Source: JAIBJN01 sp035461525
GTDB taxonomy: Bacteria > Actinomycetota > Thermoleophilia > Gaiellales > Gaiellaceae
Length of the DNA stretch: 39,605 nucleotides
Direction of reading: 5' to 3'
Assembly (NCBI GenBank): GCA_035461525.1
Contig: DATHVD010000077.1
Span: forward strand, 1 to 39,605
In this document: positions 16,102 through 23,484 of the stretch, piece by piece
How positions within the stretch are numbered: the stretch's first letter is position 1
Layout of the letters: every line of letters starts with the position of its first letter
Program-made: the position numbers and the translations under genes
Notes under the pieces: model-generated
Databases searched by the model: none
What the model was told of the DNA's origin: nothing
What the model saw: the letters and a program-made list of their open reading frames with translations, nothing else

Positions 16102-16533
16102 ATGGCTCCCTGCGTCATCTGCGGAGTGGACGATCCGACGGGCGCCCGGGACGCTGTCCCGAACGCCGCCGGGCTTGGCGAGAAGCTCGGTCTGCGGCTC
16201 GTCGACGTTCACGTGGCACGGCCGAGCCCCCCGGCGCCGTCTCCCTGCGCGCCCTCCGGCGTACCGCCGGCACGGGATGGGGAGCCGGCCGAGGCCTTCC
16301 GGCTCGTCGAGCGGCTCCTCGACGACCACCGTCTCGCAGTGCAGGTCGAGCCAGGCGTACGGGTCGGTGACCTCGTCGAACGACTGCTGGCCGCGGCCGA
16401 GCTCGACCGCGCTGCGGCACTCGTCGGAGCGCGGGGTCGGGGGGCCCCCGCGTCGACGCTCCTTGGGAGCGTCTCGGCCGGGTCGCCGGCCCGAGCGCCG
16501 TCTCCCGTCGTGATCGCCCCACGACGGGACTGA
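16102..16533 (+). CDS. Universal stress protein (UspA) family
   Basis: The 143-residue product has an N-terminal strand PCVICGVDDPTGARDAV and a helix AAGLGEKLGLRLVDVHV. Near the end is VGARGRGAPASTLLGSVS followed by APSPVVIAPRR, the G-x2-G-x9-GS nucleotide-binding pattern of UspA proteins. The middle is unusually rich in Pro and Ala and a little shorter than usual. Probably an ATP-binding stress-response protein. It precedes the two-component genes on the same strand by 30 nt. Confidence 0.7.
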   Translation: MAPCVICGVDDPTGARDAVPNAAGLGEKLGLRLVDVHVARPSPPAPSPCAPSGVPPARDGEPAEAFRLVERLLDDHRLAVQVEPGVRVGDLVERLLAAAELDRAAALVGARGRGAPASTLLGSVSAGSPARAPSPVVIAPRRD

Positions 16534-16563
16534 ACGGGCTCGGGGCCCCCGAGGGGGCAGGAC

Positions 16564-17556
16564 GTGCGCGGGAACGGTACAAAGGGACGTGTGAGAAACG
16601 TCTCGCTCTTCTGGCGAGTCTTCGCGATGAACGCGACGGTGTTCATCGTCGGGACGGGCGTGCTCGCGCTCTCGCCGGCGACCGTCAGCGACCCGCTGAA
16701 CGTGACCGAGGGAATCGTGCTCGTCGTCGGGCTCGCGGCGCTCCTCGGGATCAACGTCGTCCTTCTCCGGGTCTCCTTCAAGCCGCTCGGCCGCGTCACG
16801 CGGCTCATGCGCCGCGTCGACCTGCTTCTCCCCGGCCAGCGCCTCGCGCTCTCCGGCAGCGGCGAGATCGCCGAGCTGATCAAGGCCTTCAACGACATGC
16901 TCGACCGGCTCGAGGGCGAGCGGCGCGTGAGCGCGGGGCGCGTCCTCGCCGGACAGGAGAGCGAGCGCCGCCGCATCGCCCAGGAGCTCCACGACGAGAT
17001 CGGCCAGAGCCTCACCGCCGTGCTCCTGCAGCTGAAGCGCGCGGAGGCCGGGGCGCCGGCGGAGATCCGGCCCCGCCTGCTCGACGCCCAGGAGGCGGCG
17101 CGGTCGAGCCTCGAAGAGGTGCGCCGGATCGCGCAGCGCCTCCGGCCCGGCGTCCTCGACGACCTCGGACTCGTCAGCGCGCTGATCGCGTACTCGTCGG
17201 ACTTCGCGGAGCGGACGGGAGTGCGCATCGAGCGGAGCTTCTCGCCCGGTCTGCCGCCCATCTCGAAAGAGGCCGAGCTGGCCGTCTACCGGATCGCCCA
17301 GGAGAGCCTGACCAACGTCGCACGCCACGCCGGCGCCCGGCGCGTCTGGCTCTCGCTCGAGCCCAGCCGCGCCGGGCTCCGCCTGCGCGTGGCCGACGAC
17401 GGGCACGGGCTGAACGGCGTCCGCCCCGACGGCGGCGGGGTGCGGGGGATGCGCGAGCGTGCGCTCCTCGTGGGCGCGGACTTCGCCATCGGCGCCCGCG
17501 ACGGGGCCGGCGTCGAGGTGACGCTCGACGTGCCGGCCGCGGGCGAGGCGGCATGA
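16564..17556 (+). CDS. NarL-family sensor histidine kinase (HisKA_3)
   Basis: About 330 residues. Two transmembrane helices (ATVFIVGTGVLAL and EGIVLVVGLAALLGINVVLL) are followed by a HAMP-like linker (FKPLGRVTRLMRR, EIAELIKAFNDML). The HisKA_3 box ERRRIAQELHDEIGQSL puts the phospho-acceptor at His143. The HATPase domain has the N box in YRIAQESLTNVARHA and G boxes DDGHGL and GGGVRGMRERA. There is almost no extracellular loop, so it may sense a membrane or internal signal. GTG 16564 has GAGGGGG upstream; GTG 16591 is an alternative. The stop overlaps the regulator start (ATGA). Confidence 0.9.
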   Translation: MRGNGTKGRVRNVSLFWRVFAMNATVFIVGTGVLALSPATVSDPLNVTEGIVLVVGLAALLGINVVLLRVSFKPLGRVTRLMRRVDLLLPGQRLALSGSGEIAELIKAFNDMLDRLEGERRVSAGRVLAGQESERRRIAQELHDEIGQSLTAVLLQLKRAEAGAPAEIRPRLLDAQEAARSSLEEVRRIAQRLRPGVLDDLGLVSALIAYSSDFAERTGVRIERSFSPGLPPISKEAELAVYRIAQESLTNVARHAGARRVWLSLEPSRAGLRLRVADDGHGLNGVRPDGGGVRGMRERALLVGADFAIGARDGAGVEVTLDVPAAGEAA

Positions 17557-18209
17557 CGGTTCCGCTGACGACCCGGATTCTCCTCGCCGACGACCACGCC
17601 GTCGTGCGACGGGGGCTCCGGCTCGTGCTCGAGGGCGAGCACGACCTCGAGGTCGTGGCCGAAGCCGGAGACGGGGCGGAGGCGATCGACCTGGCGCTCC
17701 AGAAGGAGGTCCACCTGGCGGTCCTCGACGTTGCCATGCCGCGCATGACGGGCCTCCAGGCGGCGCGGGAGCTCTCGCGCCGCCTGCCCGACCTGCGCAT
17801 CCTCATGCTCTCGATGTACGACAACGAGCAGTACTTCTTCGAGGCGCTGCGGGCCGGCGCGTCCGGGTACGTCCTCAAGTCGGTCGCCGACCGCGATCTC
17901 GTCGAGGCCTGCCGCGCGTCGATGCGCGGCGAGCCGTTCCTCTACCCGAAGGCGGTCACGGCACTCATCCGCGACTACCTCGACCGCGCCAAGGAGGGCG
18001 ACGCGCCCGGCGAGGTGCTCACCCCGCGCGAGTCCGAGATCCTCAAGCTCGTGGCCGAGGGCTACACGTCGAAGGAGATCGGAGAGATGCTCGTCATCAG
18101 CGTCAAGACGGTCGAGCGCCACCGGGCGAACATCCTCGAGAAGCTCGGGATGCGCGATCGCGTCGAGCTGACGCGGTATGCGATTCGCTGCGGCCTCATC
18201 GAGCCCTAG
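17553..18209 (+). CDS. NarL/LuxR-type response regulator
   Basis: The 218-residue protein has a receiver domain with the acidic pair in LLADDHAVVRRG, phospho-acceptor Asp59 in LAVLDVAMPRM and the conserved Lys in GYVLKSV. A C-terminal LuxR helix-turn-helix follows (LTPRESEILKLVAEGYTSKEI, KTVERHRANILEKLG). It is the partner of the kinase just upstream, with ATG overlapping that gene's stop. Targets are unknown; the nearest downstream gene is the ATP-grasp enzyme. Confidence 0.93.
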   Translation: MTVPLTTRILLADDHAVVRRGLRLVLEGEHDLEVVAEAGDGAEAIDLALQKEVHLAVLDVAMPRMTGLQAARELSRRLPDLRILMLSMYDNEQYFFEALRAGASGYVLKSVADRDLVEACRASMRGEPFLYPKAVTALIRDYLDRAKEGDAPGEVLTPRESEILKLVAEGYTSKEIGEMLVISVKTVERHRANILEKLGMRDRVELTRYAIRCGLIEP

Positions 18210-18308
18210 AGCTGCAGGGCGCATGCGCCGCCTGAGGGTGGCGCCGCCCGCCGGATACAGGTCTTCCCCCATGGACGGAGCCCAGCGTCGCCGGGAGACT
18301 GGCTCGAG

Positions 18309-19178
18309 ATGACCTCGTTCTACGTTGCCGGCGGTCCCACGATGACCAACCTCGGGCTGGTGTCTGCCTGCAGCCGACTCGGCTACGACGCGGCCCTCGT
18401 GTCGCCGGTAGAGGTCAGCGAACGCGCCGCCGCGGGGAGTCGCGTGCTCGGCCGTCTGGATGTGCTCCCTTCCCTGGACGGTGTCGAGGACGGGCTCTGG
18501 AACCTCCGGAGCCTGGCTCCTCGCGGCGTGCGCGTCGTCAACGGCCCCGACGCCCTGCTCGCCGCGCACGACAAGCTCGCGACGGCCATTCACCTCGCCT
18601 CGACCAGCGTGCCGCACCCGCGGACGGCGCACTTCGGCGAGGACGGGCTCTCCTCGGAGATCGAGCTGCCCGCTGTGGTCAAGCCGCGCTTCGGAAGCTG
18701 GGGCCGCGACGTCATCCTCTGCACGACGAAGGCGCAGCTTCGCTCGGTGCTGCGCAAGCTCCGCCGCCGCGGGTGGTTCAGACGGCAGGGAGCGCTCGTG
18801 CAGGAGCTGATCCCCCCGGTCGGGTACGACCTGCGCCTGCTCGTCGCCGGCGGGCAGGTGGTCGGCGCGATCAAGCGCCTAGCCGCCTACGGCGAGTGGC
18901 GGACGAACGTGGCGCTCGGCGCGGTGCGCGCGCCGGTCGACCCGCCGCCGCAGACGATCCCGCTCGCGCTCGAGGCGGCCGCCGCGATCAAGGCCGACCT
19001 CGTCGGCGTCGACCTCCTGCCGCTCACGACCGGCGGTTACGTCGTCCTCGAGCTGAACGGCGCGGTCGAGTTCACGACCGACTACGCGCTGAACGGCCGC
19101 GACATCTTCGAGCGGGTCGTCGAGCAGCTCCTCCCCGCCGAGGCGGGGCTCGCGGAGCTCACCGCCGCCAGGCGCTGA
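18309..19178 (+). CDS. RimK/LysX-type ATP-grasp ligase
   Basis: The 289-residue protein resembles RimK-like ATP-grasp enzymes: an N-terminal pre-ATP-grasp region, then NGPDALLAAHDKLATAIHLA and PHPRTAHF. These are followed by ELPAVVKPRFGSWGRDVILC (ATP-binding lysine and glycine loop), LVQELIPPVGYDLRLLVAGG, and the metal-binding end VGVDLLPL with VLELNGAVEF. Such ligases join an amino acid or other amine to a carboxylate. The substrate and partner carrier protein are not evident from neighbours. An upstream ATG at 18271 is in another frame. Confidence 0.85.
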   Translation: MTSFYVAGGPTMTNLGLVSACSRLGYDAALVSPVEVSERAAAGSRVLGRLDVLPSLDGVEDGLWNLRSLAPRGVRVVNGPDALLAAHDKLATAIHLASTSVPHPRTAHFGEDGLSSEIELPAVVKPRFGSWGRDVILCTTKAQLRSVLRKLRRRGWFRRQGALVQELIPPVGYDLRLLVAGGQVVGAIKRLAAYGEWRTNVALGAVRAPVDPPPQTIPLALEAAAAIKADLVGVDLLPLTTGGYVVLELNGAVEFTTDYALNGRDIFERVVEQLLPAEAGLAELTAARR

Positions 19179-19220
19179 GCGCGGGTTTGGCACGCGGCTC
19201 CCGCGGAGATACCGCCTTCC

Positions 19221-19331
19221 ATGGGCCGCTTCCGCTACGTCGTCCTCCTCTGGCTCGCCCGCCGCGGCTGGCGGCTGCTCCAGCGCCGCCGCGCCCGTCG
19301 CCGCGCCGAGGCGCCGGCGACGAGCCGCTGA
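19221..19331 (+). CDS. Possible 36-residue membrane peptide
   Basis: A 36-codon frame from ATG 19221 encodes a short hydrophobic segment (RYVVLLWLARRGWRLL) followed by a run of Arg and Ala. It sits between the ATP-grasp gene and the convergent TSUP gene. The ribosome site is weak (GGAGA about 11 nt upstream). It could be a small membrane protein or chance. Confidence 0.35.
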   Translation: MGRFRYVVLLWLARRGWRLLQRRRARRRAEAPATSR

Positions 19332-19352
19332 GCGCAGGGAAGGCGCAGGCGG

Positions 19353-20276
19353 CTATCCCGCGGTCTCCTGCGCCGGCTGGCCCACCGGCCGCTGCGGCCT
19401 CGGGCTCGTGAGCGGGATGCCGTTGCGCCGGTGGCGGCGCACGACGATTCCAACGGCCAGGGCCCAGATCGCGGCCACCGCGGCATAGGCGGGCCAGCGG
19501 GCGGCCCCGGCCACCTCGAAGGCCGAGAACATCGTCCGGACGTTGGTGACGACGATCAGCCCGCCGACCAGGGAGCCCAGGAGGCCGGCCGTGATCCGCT
19601 GCACGAGCCAGGCGGCGAGCGGCGCCGCGACGAGGCCGCCGGCGAGGAGCGCCGCGACGACGGTGAAGTCGATGCCCTGGTGCCCCAGCGCGAGGAGGAA
19701 GCCGGCGCTCGCCGCGAGCGCGACGACGAACTCGCTCGTGTCCACCGAGCCCACGACCTTGCGCGGCTCGATCTTCCCCGTGCTCAGGAGCGTGGGGGTC
19801 GCCACCGGGCCCCAGCCGCCGCCGCCCGTCGCGTCGACGAAGCCGGCGCCCAGGCCGAGGGGGGTCATGTGCCGGATGCGGAAGTACGGCGTCCCCTTGG
19901 CCTGCGGCGGTCGACCGAGCGTGAAGCGCACGAGGATGTAGCCGCCGAGCAGCAGGAGGACGCCGGCCATCCACGGCCTCGCGAGCTCGGAGGAGACGGA
20001 GCTGAGCACGACGGCGCCGAGGAACGCGCCGACGGCGCCAGGGATCGCGATCCTGCGCACGGTCTGCCACTCGACGTTGCCGAAGCGCCAGTGGGAGACG
20101 CCGGACGCGAGCGTCGTCCCCAGCTCGGCCATGTGGACGGACGCCGACGCCATGGCCGGAGAAAGGCCGTACGCCAGGACGAGCGAGCTCGAGGTCGCCC
20201 CGTAGGCCATGCCGAGCGCCCCGTCGACGAGCTGCGCCGCGAATCCGACCGTGACGAGCACCAGCAGAGCACGCAC
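19353..20276 (-). CDS. TSUP/TauE-SafE family sulfite/organosulfonate exporter-like protein
   Basis: The 307-residue protein has about eight hydrophobic helices and the two TSUP repeats. The first shows GFAAQLVDGALGMAYG and ASVHMAELGTTLASG; the second shows GAGFVDATGGGGWGPVATPTLL and VGSVDTSEFVVAL. Family members export sulfite, thiosulfate or sulfonates. GTG 20276 follows a strong AAGGAGGAG site. It is divergent from an Rrf2 regulator across an AT-rich gap, an arrangement suggesting that regulator controls it and that the role is in sulfur metabolism (inference). Confidence 0.92.
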   Translation of the reverse strand: MRALLVLVTVGFAAQLVDGALGMAYGATSSSLVLAYGLSPAMASASVHMAELGTTLASGVSHWRFGNVEWQTVRRIAIPGAVGAFLGAVVLSSVSSELARPWMAGVLLLLGGYILVRFTLGRPPQAKGTPYFRIRHMTPLGLGAGFVDATGGGGWGPVATPTLLSTGKIEPRKVVGSVDTSEFVVALAASAGFLLALGHQGIDFTVVAALLAGGLVAAPLAAWLVQRITAGLLGSLVGGLIVVTNVRTMFSAFEVAGAARWPAYAAVAAIWALAVGIVVRRHRRNGIPLTSPRPQRPVGQPAQETAG

Positions 20277-20380
20277 TCTCTCCTCCTTCTTGACTTTTTC
20301 AACAAGTTATGTAAGAAATAGCGACAAAGCGCGCCGGACGATAGGCGTGCGACGTACGCCTGTCAAGAGGGGAGCGTCAC
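20277..20380. promoter_or_regulatory. AT-rich divergent promoter/operator between TSUP and Rrf2 genes
   Basis: The 104-nt gap contains a strikingly AT-rich block (20289-20320). On the plus strand TTGACT (20290-20295) and TAAGAA (20312-20317) are 16 nt apart, a reasonable -35/-10 pair for the Rrf2 gene. CTTG (20289-20292) and CAAG (20303-20306) form a short inverted pair in the same block, a possible Rrf2 operator. Confidence 0.5.
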
Positions 20381-20800
20381 ATGTGGGTCTCGCGCCGGAC
20401 CGATTACGCCACCCGCGCCGTCGTTGCGCTCGCGATCGCCGACGGCGGCCCGCTCAAGCTGGAGCAGATCGCCGAGATGACAGGAGCGCCGAGGTCGGTC
20501 CTCGAGCAGGTCATGCCCACGCTGCGGAGTGCCGGCATCGTCCGTTCGGTGCGGGGGCGAGCGGGCGGCTACCGCCTCAACCGGCCGGCGGAGGAGATCA
20601 CGCTCGAACGGGTCGTCCGCCTCTTCCAGGGTCAGCTCGCGCCGATCGGCTACGCGACCCGCCGCCATCCGGACCCGTGCCCGCCGCTCGTCGAGGACGC
20701 GCTGCTTCCCGTGTGGGCGGAGGTTCGGGACGCGACGATCGACATCCTCGAGCGGGCGACCTTCGCGGAGCTGGCCCAGCGGGCGCGCGGGCGCGGATGA
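20381..20800 (+). CDS. Rrf2-family transcriptional regulator
   Basis: The 139-residue protein has the Rrf2 winged helix (RRTDYATRAVVALAIADGG, IAEMTGAPRSVLEQVMPTLRSAGIV, then RGRAGGYRLNRPAEEITLERVV). The C-terminal region holds only one Cys, in RHPDPCPPL, where IscR and NsrR have three. It is therefore unlikely to hold a classic Fe-S cluster with three Cys ligands and may use a single thiol or another signal. GAGGGGAG lies 7 nt before ATG 20381. It probably represses the divergent TSUP exporter and itself. Confidence 0.88.
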   Translation: MWVSRRTDYATRAVVALAIADGGPLKLEQIAEMTGAPRSVLEQVMPTLRSAGIVRSVRGRAGGYRLNRPAEEITLERVVRLFQGQLAPIGYATRRHPDPCPPLVEDALLPVWAEVRDATIDILERATFAELAQRARGRG

Positions 20801-20822
20801 GCTCGCTCGGCGCCCGGCTTCG

Positions 20823-21092
20823 CTAGACGGCCTGGCGCTCGAGCCAGCGGGCGCGCGCCTTCGCCGCCTCGGCCTCGCGACTCTTGGGCGCTGCCGAGGT
20901 GACGAGCTCTGCGAGCAGGCGCGACGAGGCGGCCGCGACCTCGTCGACGGCGCGCTCGAACGCCTCCGAGTTCGCCCGCGAGGGCTTCGTGAAGCCGCTG
21001 ATCTTGCGGACGTACTGGAGGGCCGCGGCGCGCACCTCCTCGTCCGTCGCCTCGGGCTCGTAGTTGTAGAGCGTGTGGATGCTTCGGCACAT
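20823..21092 (-). CDS. DUF2277 family protein
   Basis: The 89-residue product begins MCRSIHTLYNYEPEATDEEV and contains AALQYVRKISGFTKPSRAN and AVDEVAAASSRLL, the near-invariant pattern of DUF2277. Function is unknown. ATG 21092 follows TACGCT by 7 nt without a ribosome site, again suggesting a leaderless mRNA. Convergent with the Rrf2 gene. Confidence 0.9.
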   Translation of the reverse strand: MCRSIHTLYNYEPEATDEEVRAAALQYVRKISGFTKPSRANSEAFERAVDEVAAASSRLLAELVTSAAPKSREAEAAKARARWLERQAV

Positions 21093-21099
21093 GCCGGAG

Positions 21100-21105
21100 A
21101 GCGTA
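21100..21105 (-). promoter_or_regulatory. Candidate -10 box, leaderless DUF2277 gene
   Basis: TACGCT on the minus strand ends 7 nt before ATG 21092. Confidence 0.35.
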
Positions 21106-21161
21106 CAGCCTCGGGACCGAGCCCCCGTTAGGATCGGAGCCACATCCACCGAAGGAGGCAC

Positions 21162-21563
21162 ATGGCTACGCAGACCACGCGGCTGACCCGGGACCAGCTC
21201 GCCGCGCTGCCCGACAGCTACTTCAAGGCCGTCGACGCGAAGGACGTCGACGCGATCCTCGAGCACTTCGCCGACGACGCGACCCTTACCGTCCAGACGG
21301 ATCACGCCGTCTTCTCCGGCGCCGCGGAGATCCGGCGCATGTTCACCGACTTCTGCGCCGGCTCGACCTCGATCTTCCACGAGATCAAGAACATCGTCGT
21401 CGAGCCCGAGGCGGGCAAGGTCGCGACGGAGCAGAGCTACATCGGCGAGCTCGTCGACGGGACGAAGAACGACATGCACAACTGCAACTTCTTCGACGTC
21501 GGCGCCGACGGGAAGTTCACCCGCGTCATCATCTGGATGGCGGGCACGAACCCCCTCAAGTAG
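21162..21563 (+). CDS. SnoaL/NTF2-like domain protein
   Basis: The 133-residue product is a single NTF2-fold domain: YFKAVDAKDVDAILEHFADDATLTVQ, then VFSGAAEIRRMFTDF, a EQSYIGELVDG strand and MHNCNFFDVGADGKFTRVIIWM. Such domains are found in small isomerases, dehydratases and ligand-binding proteins; the function is not determined. A strong AAGGAGG site precedes ATG 21162, and a perfect 12-bp hairpin follows the stop. Confidence 0.88.
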   Translation: MATQTTRLTRDQLAALPDSYFKAVDAKDVDAILEHFADDATLTVQTDHAVFSGAAEIRRMFTDFCAGSTSIFHEIKNIVVEPEAGKVATEQSYIGELVDGTKNDMHNCNFFDVGADGKFTRVIIWMAGTNPLK

Positions 21564-21588
21564 CGGGCCGGGAACCCCGGCGGAGACG

Positions 21589-21616
21589 GCGGGGCCTCCC
21601 CGGTGGGAGGCCCCGC
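21589..21616 (+). terminator. Intrinsic terminator-like hairpin after SnoaL-like gene
   Basis: GCGGGGCCTCCC (21589-21600) and GGGAGGCCCCGC (21605-21616) form a perfect 12-bp stem with a CGGT loop, 25 nt after the stop. No T-tract. Confidence 0.75.
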
Positions 21617-21740
21617 GTCGCACCGGCGCTGGGCTCGGCCGGTTGGTCCACCGTCTGCGGGTTGAGGTGGTCGCGCGTCATCCTGGGCTGCTCGGTGAGT
21701 GCGCGGAAGACCACGAACCCGCGGCCGAGAGCGGGGTTGT

Positions 21741-21887
21741 TCACCCCGTCCGACCGCCCAGTCTTGTGCGTCCCTCCGGCCGGGTTCCACGGCCGCGGTC
21801 GTCGGCGCTCGGCACGGCTCCCACCGCGCCCGCAAGAACGCCCAGTGCGAGCAGCATGGACAGGACTACGCGCAACGAAGGTCTCAT
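21741..21887 (-). CDS. Possible small secreted protein, frame broken or coupled to a second frame
   Basis: ATG 21887 is preceded by AGAAGGAGGT and starts a clear signal peptide (RPSLRVVLSMLLALGVLAGAVGAVPSA), but the frame ends at TGA 21741. GTG 21744 overlaps that stop (GTGA), and the new frame runs to 21556 (NNPALGRGFVVFRALTEQPRM, TRDHLNPQTVDQPAEP). Either two coupled small genes or one secreted protein with a frameshift. The end of the second frame runs through the terminator hairpin of the convergent gene, so its true C-terminus is doubtful. No family recognised. Confidence 0.4.
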   Translation of the reverse strand: MRPSLRVVLSMLLALGVLAGAVGAVPSADDRGRGTRPEGRTRLGGRTG

Positions 21888-22109
21888 TCGCGCCACACCT
21901 CCTTCTCGAAAGGTCGGAGAGTCGTGCCGGACCAGCGCGGCCGGCGCGGTCGGGCCGCGCCTCGCCTCACTCGCGGTCTCGCTACCCCCCTGCCCTCGTC
22001 AGCCAGACCCGACATCGGCTCCCCCAGGGACGGTCTCCCGGGTTCGATCGGGTGGGGGTGTAGTGGAGTCGCGGACGCTTGAGAAGAGCGCGGCTGCGAG
22101 CGCGTGAAG

Positions 22110-22173
22110 CGGCGGGGGTGGGATTCGAACCCACGAGACCAGGGTCACTGGCCTAGCGGTTTTCAAGACCGCC
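22110..22173 (-). pseudogene. tRNA-Ser(UGA) 3' fragment
   Basis: On the minus strand the sequence gives an anticodon stem GCGGT/ACCGC with loop CTTGAAA (anticodon TGA, 22161-22167). A long class II variable arm follows, then T-arm GGGTTCGAATCCC and the 3' acceptor strand CCCCGCCG. The D-arm and 5' acceptor strand are absent upstream. This is the displaced 3' end left by integration of an element into a tRNA-Ser gene. Confidence 0.75.
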
Positions 22174-22186
22174 AAGAAACTGCCTA

Positions 22187-22248
22187 TTTGCAGGGATTTC
22201 TTTTCCGGTTCGCCAGTGCGTTCGCCCGTCGGCAGCCGTGCCTGCAGG
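22187..22248. other. Integrase attachment/arm-site region between two tRNA fragments
   Basis: TTTGCAGG (22187-22194) and CCTGCAGG (22241-22248) flank GGTTCGCCAGTGCGTTCGCC (22207-22226), which holds two GTTCGCC copies. The element and its spacing recur at 34681-34720. The layout resembles core-type and arm-type binding sites of a tyrosine integrase. No integrase gene remains nearby. Confidence 0.5.
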
Positions 22249-22264
22249 GACTTCGCGGTCTGGG

Positions 22265-22315
22265 AGCCCTTCACTCGTAATGAAGGGGTCCCCGGTTCGA
22301 GTCCGGGCGTCGGCT
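22265..22315 (+). pseudogene. tRNA-Thr(CGU) 3' fragment
   Basis: Anticodon stem CTTCA/TGAAG encloses loop CTCGTAA (22274-22280, anticodon CGT). T-arm CCCGG-TTCGAGT-CCGGG spans 22291-22307 and the 3' acceptor strand CGTCGGC 22308-22314. No matching 5' acceptor GCCGACG or D-arm precedes it. It points away from the tRNA-Ser fragment, with about 90 nt between them. Confidence 0.75.
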
Positions 22316-22372
22316 TCTGGCGATTTGGAGGGAAAGAGCAGAGGGCCGGACTCCCTCCTTCGGTGTGCCGTT

Positions 22373-22400
22373 GGAACACATGCCTGCAAATGCGTGTTCC
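22373..22400. repeat. Inverted repeat near attachment scar
   Basis: GGAACAC (22373-22379) and GTGTTCC (22394-22400) are perfectly inverted around a 14-nt centre containing CCTGCAAA, the same octamer found at the attachment regions. Possibly a further integrase or excisionase site. Confidence 0.4.
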
Positions 22401-22583
22401 AGGGCCGCCCACGCTGACCCACGCAAGACACTCATTTCTGCAGGTGTTTGCCGCCCGCCACGCGAAGACCCCTTCACAAGGGCGATCAAGGGCTCTTAAT
22501 GCCCCGTGGTCGCTCCAGCTCGGCATCCCCTGCGCGGCGTATGGTTTGTCCTAGAGCAGCGAGTTCGAGGAGGAGGTCCCGCG

Positions 22584-22995
22584 ATGCCCGAGACGGCGCG
22601 ACGCGTCGAGTACTACTGCGTGACCGTTCCCGACACGGCCGGCGAGGGCCATCGGATCCTCGCGGCGCTCAGGGACGGCGTGAATCTGCTCGCGTACCTC
22701 GGATTCCCTCTCGAGGGCGGCCAGTCTCAGATCGATCTCGTCCCGGAAGACCCGGAGTCGCTCAAAGAGGCGGCCGAGCGGGCCGGGATCACACTCAGCG
22801 AGGCGAAGCGGGCGGTTTCTCATTCAGGGCGACGACCGCGTGGGCGCCGTGGCCGACACGACGGCGAAGCTCGCGGAGGCGAACATCAACGTCACGGCCG
22901 GTGCGGCGGCCGGCGCCGGCGCGGGGCGCTGCGGGATGATCCTGTGGGTGGCTCCCGCCGACTTCGAGCGGGCCGCCGGCGCGCTTGGTGCCTAG
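22584..22995 (+). pseudogene. ACT-domain protein with one-base frameshift
   Basis: ATG 22584 has GAGGAGGAGG upstream and opens an ACT-type protein (VEYYCVTVPDTAGEGHRILAAL, VNLLAYLGFPLEGGQSQIDL, then ERAGITLSEAKRA). Near 22812 an extra G shifts the frame; reading one base later gives FLIQGDDRVGAVADTTAKLA, ANINVTAGAAAG and ILWVAPADFERAAGALGA to TAG 22993. The two pieces together match a full, roughly 137-residue two-ACT protein. Such proteins bind small ligands, often amino acids. A sequencing error would explain it as well as true decay. Confidence 0.7.
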
Positions 22996-23129
22996 CACCG
23001 CCGTCGCCGTCTCGCTCGCTTCACCGAGCAGCAGCGAACCGGCGACGGGGCTGCGGCCGGGGTGCTCGTACACCACGAGCGGGGACTCTACTGGGCAGGG
23101 CAAAGTAACCTCGTCGAGCGGCCTGCTCA

Positions 23130-23280
23130 GGTATTCGAATAAGTGTTGAATGGCCGCCGCATGCTCGGCGTGTGGATGTGCTTGGCAGGCGAGGACGAAG
23201 CCGGCATCGAACTCGTCCGGCTCGAGTGCGTAGCCGCCGTCCATCTCGAGGTGTCCTTCGATCACCTTCGCCCGGCACCC
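23130..23280 (-). pseudogene. C-terminal ferredoxin-domain fragment of a PaaE-like oxidoreductase
   Basis: On the minus strand GCRAKVIEGHLEMDGGYALE, PDEFDAGFVLACQAHPHAE matches the last part of the plant-type [2Fe-2S] domain of PaaE/Hcr-like reductases, including the Cys of CQAHP. The earlier cysteine loop and the FAD/NAD domains are missing and the sequence runs into unrelated DNA, so this is a remnant. Confidence 0.55.
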
Positions 23281-23484
23281 GAGTTCCTGTCCGGGCGTTC
23301 TCGATCGCGCCTCGCGAGCTAGCCTTCGAGCAGCTCCGGGAGGCCGCTGGGGTGCTTTCCGCTTCGAGGCCCTCGACCTTCACCGCCGAACTGCCCTTCG
23401 CTTCCAACCTCGCGAACTGCGCTCACGGAGAGGTCTAGAATCCGGGGGCCATGCCTGGGCGGAGGCGAGGAAGGTAAGGCAGAG

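Noticed and set aside
18218..18229. GGCGCATGCGCC palindrome after the first response regulator
   Set aside because: Common composition in GC-rich DNA, no loop for a terminator and no other copies noticed.
22030..22060. GGGTTCGATC sequence as a tRNA T-arm
   Set aside because: The flanking bases do not form a 5-bp stem around a 7-nt loop and no anticodon arm is near.
22268..22489. Minus-strand frames with peptide-like SNRGPLHYE and related strings
   Set aside because: These are the usual false translations of the antisense of a tRNA sequence.
22470..22515. Possible tRNA-Lys fragment (loop CTCTTAA)
   Set aside because: The bases around the loop do not form an anticodon stem and no T-arm follows.
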